Source: Spirochaeta sp. UBA5339 (GTDB lineage Bacteria > Spirochaetota > Spirochaetia > DSM-2461). From it: a stretch of 64,000 nucleotides of DNA. Where the stretch lies: positions 72,475 to 136,474 of the forward strand of contig DHQL01000005.1 in assembly GCA_002408085.1 (NCBI GenBank), in the 5' to 3' direction. How positions within the stretch are numbered: position 1 is the stretch's first letter; every line of letters starts with the position of its first letter. Both the position numbers and the translations under genes were made by a program. The notes beneath the pieces are model-generated. The model was not told where the DNA came from. It did not search any database and saw nothing but the letters and a program-made list of their open reading frames with translations. Positions 39,755 through 49,187 of the stretch are shown in pieces.

Positions 39755-41662
39755 ATGATTATTGTTCTGCATAACATGGTTAAAGATGCTGAAAAACAGC
39801 ATATAAAAGAGTACTTGGAATCCAAGGGCCTTAAGGTCCGTGAGATTGTCGGCGAAAAAGAAACGGTTCTTGGAGCCGTGGGACCCGTATCCATTGATAT
39901 CCGGCAGGTGGAGCTCCTCCCGGGAGTGGCCCAGGTTATCCCCATCTCCAAGCCCTATAAGCTGGCTTCCAGAGAGCTGAAGAAGGAAGACACCGTTTTC
40001 GATGTGGGGCCTGTGACCGTTGGAGGAAACAGAGTCTGTGTTATCGCCGGTCCCTGTGCCGTTGAGTCCAGGGAGCAGATCATCGAGACTGCTCTGGCCG
40101 TTAAAAAGGCCGGTGCCGTTATGCTCCGGGGAGGGGCCTTCAAGCCCCGCACCTCTCCCTACTCCTTTCAGGGCCTGGGAGAAGAGGGATGCAGGTACCT
40201 GAAAGAGGCCGGTGAACTGACGGGAATGCCCGTTGTTACCGAGATCGTCTCTCCTGCCGATGCGGAAATGATGAAAGAGTACATCGATGTCTATCAGATC
40301 GGCGCCAGAAATATGCAGAACTTTGAGCTTCTGAAGAAGGTCGGTTCCATGGGAATGCCGGTCCTCTTAAAGCGCGGACTGTCGGCAACCATCGAAGAGT
40401 GGCTCATGGCCGCCGAGTACCTGATGGCCTCGGGTACCGACAAGGTTATTCTCTGTGAGCGGGGAATCAGAACCTACGAAACAATGACCAGAAACACCCT
40501 GGACCTCTCTGCGGTTCCCGTGGTGCAGAAGCTGAGTCACCTTCCCGTTATTGTCGACCCCTCCCACGCGACGGGTCTCAGAAACAAGGTCCTCCCCATG
40601 GCCCTGGCAGGCATCGCCGCCGGCGCCCACGGACTGACCATTGAGGTTCACCCCAATCCCGAACAGGCCAGCAGCGACGGTCCCCAGTCCCTCTATCCCG
40701 AACAGTTTGAAAAACTGATGGGAGACCTGGAAACCCTGAGCTCAGTTGTGGGCAAGGAGCTTACACGGCTCCCCGACAAGAGACATCTTGAACTGGCCGC
40801 CAAAGTCAAAGAGGCTGCTGATATTAAGGGCTCCACCGGCTCTTCAAAGGCCGCCTTTCAGGGAATGCACGGAGCCTACAGCGAACAGGCCGCACTGACC
40901 TACTTCAACGGCAGTGATGTAGAAGCCGTATCGGTTTCCCACTTTTCCAATATATTCAAAGACGTACTTTCCGGTGACGCCGACTGGGGTGTGGTTCCCC
41001 TTGAAAACTCAGTGGCCGGTTCCATTCTTGAGAACTACGACCTTCTCTACAGATATCCCGATCTTCAGATTATCGGTGAGGTAAAGATCAGAGTCAGACA
41101 CAATCTGCTGGCTGCCTCCGGAACAAAACTGGAGGATATCAAGAAGGTCTACTCCCATCCCCAGGCCCTCTCCCAGTGTGCTGACTGGCTCGAAAAACGG
41201 GGTATTGAAGCGGTGAGCTTCTACGATACCGCGGGAGCCGCCGCCTGGGTTTCTAATGAGAAGAACCCCGCCATCGCCGCCATTGCCAGCGCCGATGCCG
41301 CCGGCTACTACGGCCTGGATGTTCTGGCCGAGGGGATTGAGACCAACCCCCATAACTACACCCGTTTCGCCATTATCGCCAGACAGGATATGATCAGCCC
41401 CGACAGTTCCGTGGACAAGGCCTCCCTGGTCTTCTCGGTAGCCGATGAGGCGGGTTCACTCTCCTCCTGCCTCTCTGTGTTTTCAGAGTACGGACTGAAT
41501 ATGAAGAAGCTCGAGTCCAGGCCCATCCATGGAAAACCCTGGTCCTATATGTTCTATATTGATCTGGATATTCCTTCAGACCGTACTGTATTCGACAAGG
41601 CTGTTGAGAAGATCAAGACCCTTTCAGAGGACTTCAGAATCCTTGGTCTCTATCAGGGCTGA
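39755..41662 (+). CDS. DAHP synthase - prephenate dehydratase fusion (with ACT domain)
   Basis: Fusion of 635 residues joining the first step of the shikimate pathway to the last specific step of phenylalanine synthesis. Residues about 1-70 resemble the N-terminal ferredoxin-like domain of AroF-type (type I-beta) DAHP synthases; about 80-345 are the barrel, with VIAGPCAVES, LRGGAFKPRTSP, KVILCERGIRTYE and VIVDPSHATG. Residues about 370-545 form prephenate dehydratase (AFQGMHGAYSEQAAL, VPLENSVAGSI, and the catalytic Thr in NYTRFAII). The rest is an ACT domain (KASLVFSV, LESRPIHGKPW) that normally binds phenylalanine. No chorismate mutase domain is present. Start ATG 10 bases after the transglycosylase stop, without a good ribosome-binding site. 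Confidence 0.93.
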   Translation: MIIVLHNMVKDAEKQHIKEYLESKGLKVREIVGEKETVLGAVGPVSIDIRQVELLPGVAQVIPISKPYKLASRELKKEDTVFDVGPVTVGGNRVCVIAGPCAVESREQIIETALAVKKAGAVMLRGGAFKPRTSPYSFQGLGEEGCRYLKEAGELTGMPVVTEIVSPADAEMMKEYIDVYQIGARNMQNFELLKKVGSMGMPVLLKRGLSATIEEWLMAAEYLMASGTDKVILCERGIRTYETMTRNTLDLSAVPVVQKLSHLPVIVDPSHATGLRNKVLPMALAGIAAGAHGLTIEVHPNPEQASSDGPQSLYPEQFEKLMGDLETLSSVVGKELTRLPDKRHLELAAKVKEAADIKGSTGSSKAAFQGMHGAYSEQAALTYFNGSDVEAVSVSHFSNIFKDVLSGDADWGVVPLENSVAGSILENYDLLYRYPDLQIIGEVKIRVRHNLLAASGTKLEDIKKVYSHPQALSQCADWLEKRGIEAVSFYDTAGAAAWVSNEKNPAIAAIASADAAGYYGLDVLAEGIETNPHNYTRFAIIARQDMISPDSSVDKASLVFSVADEAGSLSSCLSVFSEYGLNMKKLESRPIHGKPWSYMFYIDLDIPSDRTVFDKAVEKIKTLSEDFRILGLYQG

Positions 41663-42625
41663 TCTGTCCGGAGCGGCCGATTCGGGCCGCTCCACCAGTT
41701 CCTCGGAACCGTCCATTTGAACACGGTTCCGGCCCATCTCTTTTGCCCTGTAGAGCTGCCTGTCGGATTTCTGTATCAACTCTTTCACCGATGAATTCAT
41801 ATCCGGTACCATTGAGGCAATGCCTATGCTGACTGTGGCTGCGGCGGATTTCCCGTCGATGATGCTGTCCCGGAAGGACTCCTCAACCGCCGAGCGGATC
41901 TTCTCTGCCAGGGAGAAGGCGGCATTCAGGGGAGTCTCCGGCAGGACACAGCAGAACTCCTCTCCGCCGTAGCGGGCAACCAGGTCCGCCGGCCTGTGAA
42001 TACAGTTCGATATGGTGCTGACTGTGTTTTTAAGGCACTCATCCCCCTGCTGATGACCGAAGCTGTCGTTATACTTTTTAAACCGGTCCACATCAATCAT
42101 ACAGAGGGAGAGGGGCTGCATATTCCGGCGGGCCCGGAGAAATTCTATTTCCAGATACTGGTCCAGGTAGCGTCTGTTGGCCGCCCCCGTCAGACCATCC
42201 TGATTCACCAGTCGCCCAAGCTTCCTGTTGCTTTCGGCCAGCCTGTTCCGCAGGGCCGATATTCGTCCCATGGCATTGATCTTTGCTTTAAGTATCGTTC
42301 TGGTAATCGGTTTGAAGAGGTAGTCGTCTCCTCCGGCATCGATCCCTGCTGCCAGATCCTCATCTCCGGTTTTTCCGCTGAGGAAAATAAGGGGGAGCCA
42401 CTCTTCCCCCTCGTGGGCACGGATACGGCGGGCAAACTCGTGGCCGTCCATAACAGGCATCAGCACATCTATAATCATAAGATCATATGAGCAGTAATTA
42501 TTCAGGATCTCTTCAAGAGCCTCTTCTCCGTTTGCCGTCTCCACCACCTGGTGGTTCATCTTTTTCAGGTACGATTTCAGTACAATTCTGTCACTGGCAG
42601 TATCATCGGCTATCAGTACTTTCAC
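41624..42625 (-). CDS. Diguanylate cyclase with receiver domain (REC-GGDEF)
   Basis: Protein of 333 residues: receiver domain (about 1-120; phospho-Asp in IIDVLMPVMDG, Lys in LFKPIT) and a GGDEF domain (about 155-310) with the active-site variant RYGGEEFCCVL and upstream DVDRFKKYNDSFGHQQGD. It makes cyclic di-GMP from GTP when phosphorylated. An RxxD inhibitory site is not obvious. The start overlaps the stop of the hybrid kinase gene by four bases, so the kinase is its probable partner. Its 3' end overlaps the convergent DAHPS-PDT gene by 39 bases, inside coding DNA of both. Confidence 0.92.
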   Translation of the reverse strand: MKVLIADDTASDRIVLKSYLKKMNHQVVETANGEEALEEILNNYCSYDLMIIDVLMPVMDGHEFARRIRAHEGEEWLPLIFLSGKTGDEDLAAGIDAGGDDYLFKPITRTILKAKINAMGRISALRNRLAESNRKLGRLVNQDGLTGAANRRYLDQYLEIEFLRARRNMQPLSLCMIDVDRFKKYNDSFGHQQGDECLKNTVSTISNCIHRPADLVARYGGEEFCCVLPETPLNAAFSLAEKIRSAVEESFRDSIIDGKSAAATVSIGIASMVPDMNSSVKELIQKSDRQLYRAKEMGRNRVQMDGSEELVERPESAAPDRSALIETKDSEVL

Positions 42626-45375
42626 AGACTCTCTCCCTGCTGCAGCAGAAACTGCCGGAACCGGTTGAATTCGGCCTGCATGGCTTCGATCATTACAGGC
42701 AGATCACTTATCTCCTCCTCCGGATATTCCACCGCTTTTGCCATTGCGGAAAGCTGGATGGCTCCGGCATTGAGGCTAGAGGATTTAATGCTGTGGGCCA
42801 GTCTTTTCACCACTTCCAGGCCCTCCTCGTTTCGGCGCATCCGGTCCAGGGAGTCCTGGGTTCCTTCAAGATAGGCCTTTAGAAACTCCTGAAAATCCTC
42901 CCCCAGATCCAGCTTCATCCTGTTCAGCTGTTCGGTATCCACGGCGGCGGGATTTGAGGCGGAGGGCTCCGGAGCGGAAGCGTGATCCGGAGCGGAGGAA
43001 TCCGTGGATGCCCCACCGGCGGAATTGTCCGATGCAGCCGAAGCAACGCCCGCAGGTTCCGGATTTATCCAGACCTTGAGCTCCCGTATAATATCCTCCT
43101 GCCTGAAGGGTTTGGTGACAAAGCTGCTGATACCGGCTTCCAGAGTTCTTGCCCTTGTCTGGGGAACCACATCCGCCGTCAGGGCTATAATGGGCAGGTT
43201 TCTGTACTCTTTCCGGATAATCCTGCTTGCCTCAAAGCCGTCCATCCGGGGCATGCGGAGATCCATAAAAACCAGATCAAAGTGCCGCATCCGGCACAGG
43301 TCAACCGCCTCCTCACCGTTTGAAGCCACGGAGACTTCCAGGCCGAGTCTTTCAAGGAGGGTCTGGATCACAACCACATTGGCCGGGGTATCCTCGGCCA
43401 CCAGAACAGAGCCGGAAAACTTCAGATGCCGGGACTCCCTTCTATCTCTTGAATCTTCCGCCAGCTGGTGGAGGGTAATAAAGGGCGGGTTCTCCTCTTC
43501 CTTCTCTCCCAGAACGCTTGTGAGAAGCTCATTGAGGGTCCCCCTGCTCACCGGTTTCACAAGGTAGCCCGAAGCACCTGCGCTTCTGAAGGCATTCCCG
43601 TCCCCTCTGTGTCCCGAAGAGGTGACCACAACCACCGCTGCCGAAAACTCCCTCCTTGATTTGATCTCCCTGGTCAGAGTCAGTCCGTCCATCCCCGGCA
43701 TATTCTGGTCAGTCAGAATAATATCGTAGGGCAGTCCTCTTTTCAGGGCCCCCTCCATCTGTGCAAGGGCCTCCCCGGCTCCAGTTGCAGTATCAACCTT
43801 CATTCCGAAGGCATGCAGCTGACCCTCAAAGACCCGCCTGTTAGGCTCGTAGTCATCCACAATCAGGACCCTGACTCCCTCAAGAGCGGCCCTGCGCAGA
43901 GGGGCCTGTCTCTCGGCTGTAAGAACAGGAATCTCTACTGTGAACAGGGTTCCGCCGCCATGCCTGCTCTCCAGTTTGATCTCTCCTTTAAACAGATTAA
44001 TCAGCCTGCTGGTGATGGCCAGTCCCAGACCTGTTCCTCCGTAGCGGCGGGAGGTTCCACTGTCCCCCTGTACAAAGGCGTCAAAGAGACTCTCCTGCTT
44101 TTCAGGAGGGATGCCGATCCCCGTATCCTCCACTTCAAAATGGAGTATCCAACTGTTGTCCTGGAGGGGTTTAAACCGAACCCGCAGCATGACATGACCT
44201 TTTTCTGTAAATTTGACCGCATTTCCAATCAGGTTGATCAGGATCTGACGAATCCGTCCGGGATCGCTGTTAATAAACTGGGGACACTCCGGGCAGTAGT
44301 CGGCGATAAGCATCACCCCCTTGTCCAGGGCCTTACGGTCCAGAAGGGTGATTACGCTGTTTACAAGATTCTCCAGATCAAAATCGATATTCTCCAGCTC
44401 CATCCGGTTTGATTCCACCTTGGAGAAATCCAGAATGTCGTTTATCAGATCCAGAAGAGCGATGCCCGAGGACTGTATCGTATCAAGGTAGCTGCGCTGT
44501 TCCGGCGACAGATCACTGTCCTGCAGCAGGTCCGTCATACCAAGAATCCCGTTCATGGGGGTTCTGATTTCATGACTCATTGTGGCAATAAATGTGGATT
44601 TCGCACTGTTTGCCTCACGCTCCGAATCTGCAGCTTTTACCAGAGCAAGGCGCTCATTCTTCAGGGCTCTGCCTATACCCCTGATAATTTTCCGGCTGAT
44701 GGCAAGACCCGTGCCCAGGGCAAGGATCAGGATAATCAGAATCATGTAGTTAACAATCTTCATTACCAGCCTGGATGCGGCAATGACCATCAGTGAAAAA
44801 TCTTTTTCCATTCCGGAAAACTCGGTATTCAGAAACATCAGGCGGTTTCTGAGTATTTCAAATTCTGATTCCTGAGCACCCCCGGTGAAGATCCGCCGGC
44901 TCTCATCGGCCAGCCGGGCGAGTTCCTTAACACTGCTGTCGGTGATCTGCCAGAGGGTCAGAGCATCTCTGAGGTAGGGCAGGGTGTGGAGGTGATGAAT
45001 GGTGGGATTCAGGAAGACCAGATCAGCCCTGTCCATTCCGCCGGCAGTAAAGGCTGTCTCGGCAGCGGCATAATCGGCTTTTTCTGCCAGCAGCGCCTCT
45101 CTGCCCAGCTTGTAATTGCTCAGAATTTCGAAGGATTGCCTGAAACTTTCAAAGTCTCCATCATCCCCGGTGTGGGTGTAGCGGTAGAGACTGATAAAGG
45201 CATCTTTCTGGGCCTTGGCCCAGAGGGCTTCTCCGTGGACAAAGGCTCTGGCGGTATTCAGAACTATCGATGAGAGGAGACCCAGGCAGAAAACAGCGAT
45301 GCAGATGGATGTAAAGATAGCGATAACAAGGAGAAACTGTCTGTTCAGATTCGGACTTTTTCCGGTTGACGGCAT
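42622..45375 (-). CDS. Membrane hybrid histidine kinase (HisKA-HATPase-REC-REC-Hpt)
   Basis: Protein of 917 residues. Two transmembrane helices (about 15-37 and about 190-215) flank a helical extracytoplasmic sensor of the four-helix type. Then H-box TMSHEIRTPMNG (His268), ATPase (NAVKFTEKG, DTGIGIPPE, GGTGLGL), receivers 1 (LIVDDYEPNRR, DQNMPGMDG) and 2 (LVAEDTPANV, MDLRMPRMDG), a Ser/Ala/Pro-rich linker and a C-terminal Hpt domain (AHSIKSSSLNAG). The phosphorelay likely ends on the receiver of the diguanylate cyclase encoded immediately downstream, so external signals would set c-di-GMP and thus motility or attachment. Confidence 0.93.
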   Translation of the reverse strand: MPSTGKSPNLNRQFLLVIAIFTSICIAVFCLGLLSSIVLNTARAFVHGEALWAKAQKDAFISLYRYTHTGDDGDFESFRQSFEILSNYKLGREALLAEKADYAAAETAFTAGGMDRADLVFLNPTIHHLHTLPYLRDALTLWQITDSSVKELARLADESRRIFTGGAQESEFEILRNRLMFLNTEFSGMEKDFSLMVIAASRLVMKIVNYMILIILILALGTGLAISRKIIRGIGRALKNERLALVKAADSEREANSAKSTFIATMSHEIRTPMNGILGMTDLLQDSDLSPEQRSYLDTIQSSGIALLDLINDILDFSKVESNRMELENIDFDLENLVNSVITLLDRKALDKGVMLIADYCPECPQFINSDPGRIRQILINLIGNAVKFTEKGHVMLRVRFKPLQDNSWILHFEVEDTGIGIPPEKQESLFDAFVQGDSGTSRRYGGTGLGLAITSRLINLFKGEIKLESRHGGGTLFTVEIPVLTAERQAPLRRAALEGVRVLIVDDYEPNRRVFEGQLHAFGMKVDTATGAGEALAQMEGALKRGLPYDIILTDQNMPGMDGLTLTREIKSRREFSAAVVVVTSSGHRGDGNAFRSAGASGYLVKPVSRGTLNELLTSVLGEKEEENPPFITLHQLAEDSRDRRESRHLKFSGSVLVAEDTPANVVVIQTLLERLGLEVSVASNGEEAVDLCRMRHFDLVFMDLRMPRMDGFEASRIIRKEYRNLPIIALTADVVPQTRARTLEAGISSFVTKPFRQEDIIRELKVWINPEPAGVASAASDNSAGGASTDSSAPDHASAPEPSASNPAAVDTEQLNRMKLDLGEDFQEFLKAYLEGTQDSLDRMRRNEEGLEVVKRLAHSIKSSSLNAGAIQLSAMAKAVEYPEEEISDLPVMIEAMQAEFNRFRQFLLQQGESL

Positions 45376-45467
45376 AAAATCTTCCCCATTGGTGTATAGG
45401 TGTATACTATTGGGTTTATTTTAACGCCTCCTCTCCCTCTTCGCAAGAGAATTACCTTAGTTAGTAA

Positions 45468-46886
45468 TCACTGTTCCGGGTCAATTCCCAGAGCCTTGAG
45501 CTGTTCGATCTCCTCCAGCTGAACCTGATACTCCTTGAGACCGCTCATCACATTGCCCACAATCATCTTCATCTGCTGCAGTTCCGCCTTATACCCCTTC
45601 ACCTTTTTACGGATCTCAGGGTCCGGGGCATGTTTGAAGAACTTCTCCAGAGCGCTCAGGCGGTTTATGATCTTTTTCAGCTCCAGCTGGTTCTTCTCAA
45701 GAAACTCTTCCAGATGGGGGAGGTCCGACTCCACTGCCCGCATGTAGCTTGTGCTCTGGGGATTGTTGAGGCTCTTGTAGAAGTTGGCCTTCATTCGAAT
45801 CCAGTTGAGATAGGAGGTGAAGTTAAGCTTCTCCCTGCCGCCTCTGGCGTCGGCTGAGGTGCTGCCGATATCGTAGAATATCTCACTCTTCTGCCGCATG
45901 ACCCGGTTGAACCAGCGGGAGAGTTTCTGGGCAAAGGACTTTGCGTTTTCATCCAGGATGTGGGAGTTGTCGTCCAGACGGATTATGATGGTTTCCATGG
46001 GAATGTAGATCTTGGCCAGTTCTCCAACCATCTTCAGAAGATCCTTTTTCATCTCTGCGGACTTGTCGACCTTCTTCTTTTTGACAACCTTCTCTTCCAC
46101 CTTCAGGACGGATAGTGATTTCTCCTGAAGCTCCGTGCTGGACGGTGAGAAGTCCTCATCCAGTATCTCCTGCACCAGTTCCCGGAAGAAGGGGTTCCCT
46201 TCCCATTTAACGGGAAACTCGAATTTGATGGCCTGGAGGGTTCCCGAGATATCCCTGTTTATTCTGGCGGGGTCCAGGGTCATCTGGCTGATTACATTGA
46301 CCCTGCACTGTAACTTGTAGTTCTGCTTTGCGTAGAGTGTGATGCCCTTCAGAGAGTTCTTGATGGACTTCTGAAGTTCCTTGAGGACCTTCAGGGAGTT
46401 GGCCATGATATTGATGGCCAGGCTGTCACCGGTCTGCTTGACCTTCTCCAGGTAGATGGCCAGAGAGCGGGTCATAAGGTGGGCAGAGTTCGGAGTCATC
46501 TCACTCCAGTGAAAGTAGTCGATGAGAGCCAGGAAATTCTTGATGCCTTTCAGGTTCAGAGACTCTATGCTGATGTAGAAGAAGTTGTTCAGAAAATCCA
46601 GCTGATTCAGATACTCCTGGAGTCTGATATTTATCTGATTCTGCAGATCCGATTCGGGAAAGGGATCTGACGGGGGTGCCTTGATATTTGAAATCTTCTG
46701 TTCGTAGTCATACTGATCCTCCTGGATCAGTCCCTTCTCCAGAAATACCTTGTAAAGTCCGGAAAAGGCGGCCTGAAAGGTACGGCAGTTCTCTTTGATT
46801 ACAGGAATTTCATTCTTAGTGAGAACGGCGGCCTTGGCAACAAGGGCATCGTCGAGTTTAGCAATAAATAATTGAGTGTCTCCCAT
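45468..46886 (-). CDS. Conserved-type hypothetical protein, helical, spirochaete-like
   Basis: Soluble protein of 472 residues with long helical segments, a Lys-rich patch in the middle (KVEEKVVKKKKVDKSAEMK) and a helical C-terminus (QLELKKIINRLSALEKFF). No family recognised. ATG at 46886 was preferred; the longer in-frame form starts at a TTG at 46958 that overlaps the divergent neighbour's leader. The sequence QFLNNFFYISIESLNLKGIK and others suggest a scaffold of helices. It faces the DUF4416 gene head to head with 74 bases between. A cytoskeletal or signalling scaffold would fit the composition, but this is only a guess. Confidence 0.7.
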   Translation of the reverse strand: MGDTQLFIAKLDDALVAKAAVLTKNEIPVIKENCRTFQAAFSGLYKVFLEKGLIQEDQYDYEQKISNIKAPPSDPFPESDLQNQINIRLQEYLNQLDFLNNFFYISIESLNLKGIKNFLALIDYFHWSEMTPNSAHLMTRSLAIYLEKVKQTGDSLAINIMANSLKVLKELQKSIKNSLKGITLYAKQNYKLQCRVNVISQMTLDPARINRDISGTLQAIKFEFPVKWEGNPFFRELVQEILDEDFSPSSTELQEKSLSVLKVEEKVVKKKKVDKSAEMKKDLLKMVGELAKIYIPMETIIIRLDDNSHILDENAKSFAQKLSRWFNRVMRQKSEIFYDIGSTSADARGGREKLNFTSYLNWIRMKANFYKSLNNPQSTSYMRAVESDLPHLEEFLEKNQLELKKIINRLSALEKFFKHAPDPEIRKKVKGYKAELQQMKMIVGNVMSGLKEYQVQLEEIEQLKALGIDPEQ

Positions 46887-46960
46887 ACTGGTTATTATCA
46901 CCGAATATGAATAAAGTAACAACTGAAAAACATCATTGGACCGGAGTGAGGTGATCAATC

Positions 46961-47491
46961 ATGGCTGAAATCAGGGCATATGCTCCCGAAAAGCTTGTAA
47001 TTGGAATTCTGATATCGGACCTGTCCCTTCTGGAGGAGCTTAAAAGGGAACTTGTCGGGCACTGGGGAGAACTGGACAGCTTTACGGAGCCCGAGGAGTT
47101 CACCTGGAGTGATTACTATCACAGTGAGATGGGGAAGCCTCTCTACAGGATATACTGCTCCTTTGATACCCTGATTGATCCGTCGGGACTGGCTGGAATA
47201 AAGCTAGAGAGTAACGGCCTGGAGGACACCTTCCGCCAGGGAGAGGACCGTAGGATCAATCTGGACCCGGGGATTCTCTGCCAGAGCAAATTCATTCTGG
47301 CCACCACAAAGAACAATGCCCACCGTATTCCCATAAGTCATGGAATTTACGAGGAGCTTACCCTGCAGTACCGGCAGGGAGAATTTCACCACCTTGAATG
47401 GACCTACCCCGACTACAGGGGGGAGAGGGCCAGGGACTATCTGAAAGAGATCAGAAGAATCTATGTAAATCAGCTGAAATCACTTAAATAA
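46961..47491 (+). CDS. DUF4416 family protein
   Basis: Protein of 176 residues fitting the DUF4416 family (PEKLVIGILISD, EFTWSDYYHSEMG, INLDPGILCQSKFILATTKNNAHRI in part, and HLEWTYPDYR). Members are found in anaerobes and spirochaetes and have sometimes been annotated as GTP-binding, without proof. Cytoplasmic. GGAGTGAGG stands about 10 bases before the ATG. It is divergent from the helical hypothetical gene and followed by a lipoprotein gene after 48 bases, in which a TGAAGC/GCTTCA hairpin without a T-run occurs. Confidence 0.85.
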   Translation: MAEIRAYAPEKLVIGILISDLSLLEELKRELVGHWGELDSFTEPEEFTWSDYYHSEMGKPLYRIYCSFDTLIDPSGLAGIKLESNGLEDTFRQGEDRRINLDPGILCQSKFILATTKNNAHRIPISHGIYEELTLQYRQGEFHHLEWTYPDYRGERARDYLKEIRRIYVNQLKSLK

Positions 47492-47539
47492 AATGCGTAT
47501 ACCTTGAAGCACCGGCGGAGCTTCAGCCCTTAAGAGAGC

Positions 47540-48304
47540 ATGTTCCGGTTTGCTTCTATTCCGTTCATTTGTATGTTTCTAACCGGCTGCACCCTCTTTT
47601 CTCCCACAAGAGAGGTCCGGTTGAAGGTGGAAGACCCGCCCGGTGAGCTGAATGGCTTCCTTGAAGGGGTCTGGACCCTCGAGTGGTCCGCCCTCTCCGG
47701 GGAGTCCGGTTCCCGGCAGATGGACTGGAGCTCAGGTATCCGCCGAAGCATCTCCCTTAATCTCCCTCTGGAGGAGGATCTTCTGATCCTCCTCTATCCT
47801 CCCTTACTGACCGACTCCTGCCTTCCCCGTCCCCGGGGAGCCTGGATTCCCTGGTATGAATCTTCAGGAGAACTTAATCTGAAGGACGGCGCCGCCGTCA
47901 GCATTCTGATGACCCTGACAGAAAGGGGCTGCTCCATGGAGAATTTCAACTGCTCCCGTTTTCTTGCGGAGATGGCCGCTCTGGAGGACCCCTGGCTGAC
48001 GGACAGGGAGCTTCTGGTCAGACAGCTGGCAAGGCAGGAGATGCGAAGCTGGTATATCAGAGAGAGAACCCTCTTTGAGACTGTACTGGATCTGGATGCG
48101 GGAATCTGGTACGGCCCTTCACTGGAGCGTGCGGCGGAAGTAGCAGAAGGTGATGAAGGAAGCGGAACATCCCATAATCTGCCCGAGGGCTGGGGATTTC
48201 TGTTCAGCCCCGGAAGGGGTGAGGTTCTGGAGTATCAGGTGGACGAATACGGACTGGCCGTCCTGTTCAGAGAACCCCTTCTTCAGGGAGTTTCCAGTCG
48301 ATAG
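47540..48304 (+). CDS. Putative lipoprotein, function unknown
   Basis: Protein of 254 residues with a lipobox (LTGC, Cys near residue 17). The mature part is rich in Trp, Leu and Glu (FLEGVWTLEWSALSGESG, GLWIPWYESSGEL-like) and contains a C-terminal segment EGWGFLFSPGRGEVLEYQVDE. No known domain. The early part looks beta-rich, as in carboxypeptidase-regulatory-like folds, but with weak support. Its last 38 bases overlap the convergent ung gene. Envelope location is the only firm statement. Confidence 0.68.
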   Translation: MFRFASIPFICMFLTGCTLFSPTREVRLKVEDPPGELNGFLEGVWTLEWSALSGESGSRQMDWSSGIRRSISLNLPLEEDLLILLYPPLLTDSCLPRPRGAWIPWYESSGELNLKDGAAVSILMTLTERGCSMENFNCSRFLAEMAALEDPWLTDRELLVRQLARQEMRSWYIRERTLFETVLDLDAGIWYGPSLERAAEVAEGDEGSGTSHNLPEGWGFLFSPGRGEVLEYQVDEYGLAVLFREPLLQGVSSR

Positions 48305-48962
48305 GAGTCTGGCCGGTCTGCTGAAGGTAGTCATTGCTGCGGGTGAAGGGTCTGCTTCCGAAAAATCCCCTGTACGATGAGAGGGGCGAGGGGTGGGGGC
48401 TCTCGATTACAAGATGCCGGTCCCGGCGGATAAAACTGCCCTTCTTGCGGGCGTATCCGCCCCAGAGGATAAAGACAAGGTGTTCCCGGCGGTTTTCCAG
48501 CTCCCTGATGATCCTGTCTGTAAACTGCTCCCATCCCCGTCCCTGATGGGACGCGGCCCTGTGAGCCTCAACGGTAAGAACCGAGTTCAGAAGAAGCACT
48601 CCCTGATCAGCCCAGCTGGAAAGACAGCCGTGAGGGGGAGGCTGAAGACCCAGGTCGCTCTCCATCTCCTTGTAGATGTTGATCAGGCTGGGAGGGGGGG
48701 CTACACCGGGCTGTACGGAAAAACATAGACCGTGGGCCTGGCCCGGGCCGTGGTAGGGGTCCTGTCCCAGAATAACCACTTTTACCCTGTGGAAGGGAGT
48801 CCGGTCCAGGGCGTAGAAGATCTGCTGACCCGGGGGGAAGAGGGTCTTGCCGTTCTGCTTCTCCTGAAGGAGAAAGCTCCGCAATTCTTCCATATAGGGT
48901 TTTTCAAATTCATCGCCCATAACATCAAGCCAGCTGGCTTCCAGTTTTACTTCGCGGGTCAT
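48267..48962 (-). CDS. ung: Uracil-DNA glycosylase (family 1)
   Basis: Enzyme of 231 residues that removes uracil from DNA. Water-activating Asp68 lies in VVILGQDPYHGPGQAHGL, followed by CFSVQPG, and the minor-groove loop HPSPLSSYRGFFGS with its catalytic His is intact near the C-terminus. Length and motif order match E. coli Ung. No other repair gene is nearby. The 3' end overlaps the convergent lipoprotein gene by 38 bases. Confidence 0.96.
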   Translation of the reverse strand: MTREVKLEASWLDVMGDEFEKPYMEELRSFLLQEKQNGKTLFPPGQQIFYALDRTPFHRVKVVILGQDPYHGPGQAHGLCFSVQPGVAPPPSLINIYKEMESDLGLQPPPHGCLSSWADQGVLLLNSVLTVEAHRAASHQGRGWEQFTDRIIRELENRREHLVFILWGGYARKKGSFIRRDRHLVIESPHPSPLSSYRGFFGSRPFTRSNDYLQQTGQTPIDWKLPEEGVL

Positions 48963-49187
48963 ATGTTCTCCCTCTTATCCGGTATGGTCTACATAATAGA
49001 AAAGTTCCTCCCTCCCGGCAATCCCCTTTCAATTATGGTGATTTGTTTGAGAATCCTGTATTTCAGAAGCAAAATATTATAAAAATAATCGGATATGTTT
49101 CATCGGGCTGTTTTTCTGTTATTATTCCTACCCTGAACGGAACTGCCGGTTTTTCGTTTGTATTTAATAAAATGATGGAGTTTCAAT

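Noticed and set aside
47503..47526. TGAAGC/GCTTCA hairpin between the DUF4416 and lipoprotein genes as terminator
   Set aside because: No T-run follows and the next gene starts 15 bases on; read-through is more likely.
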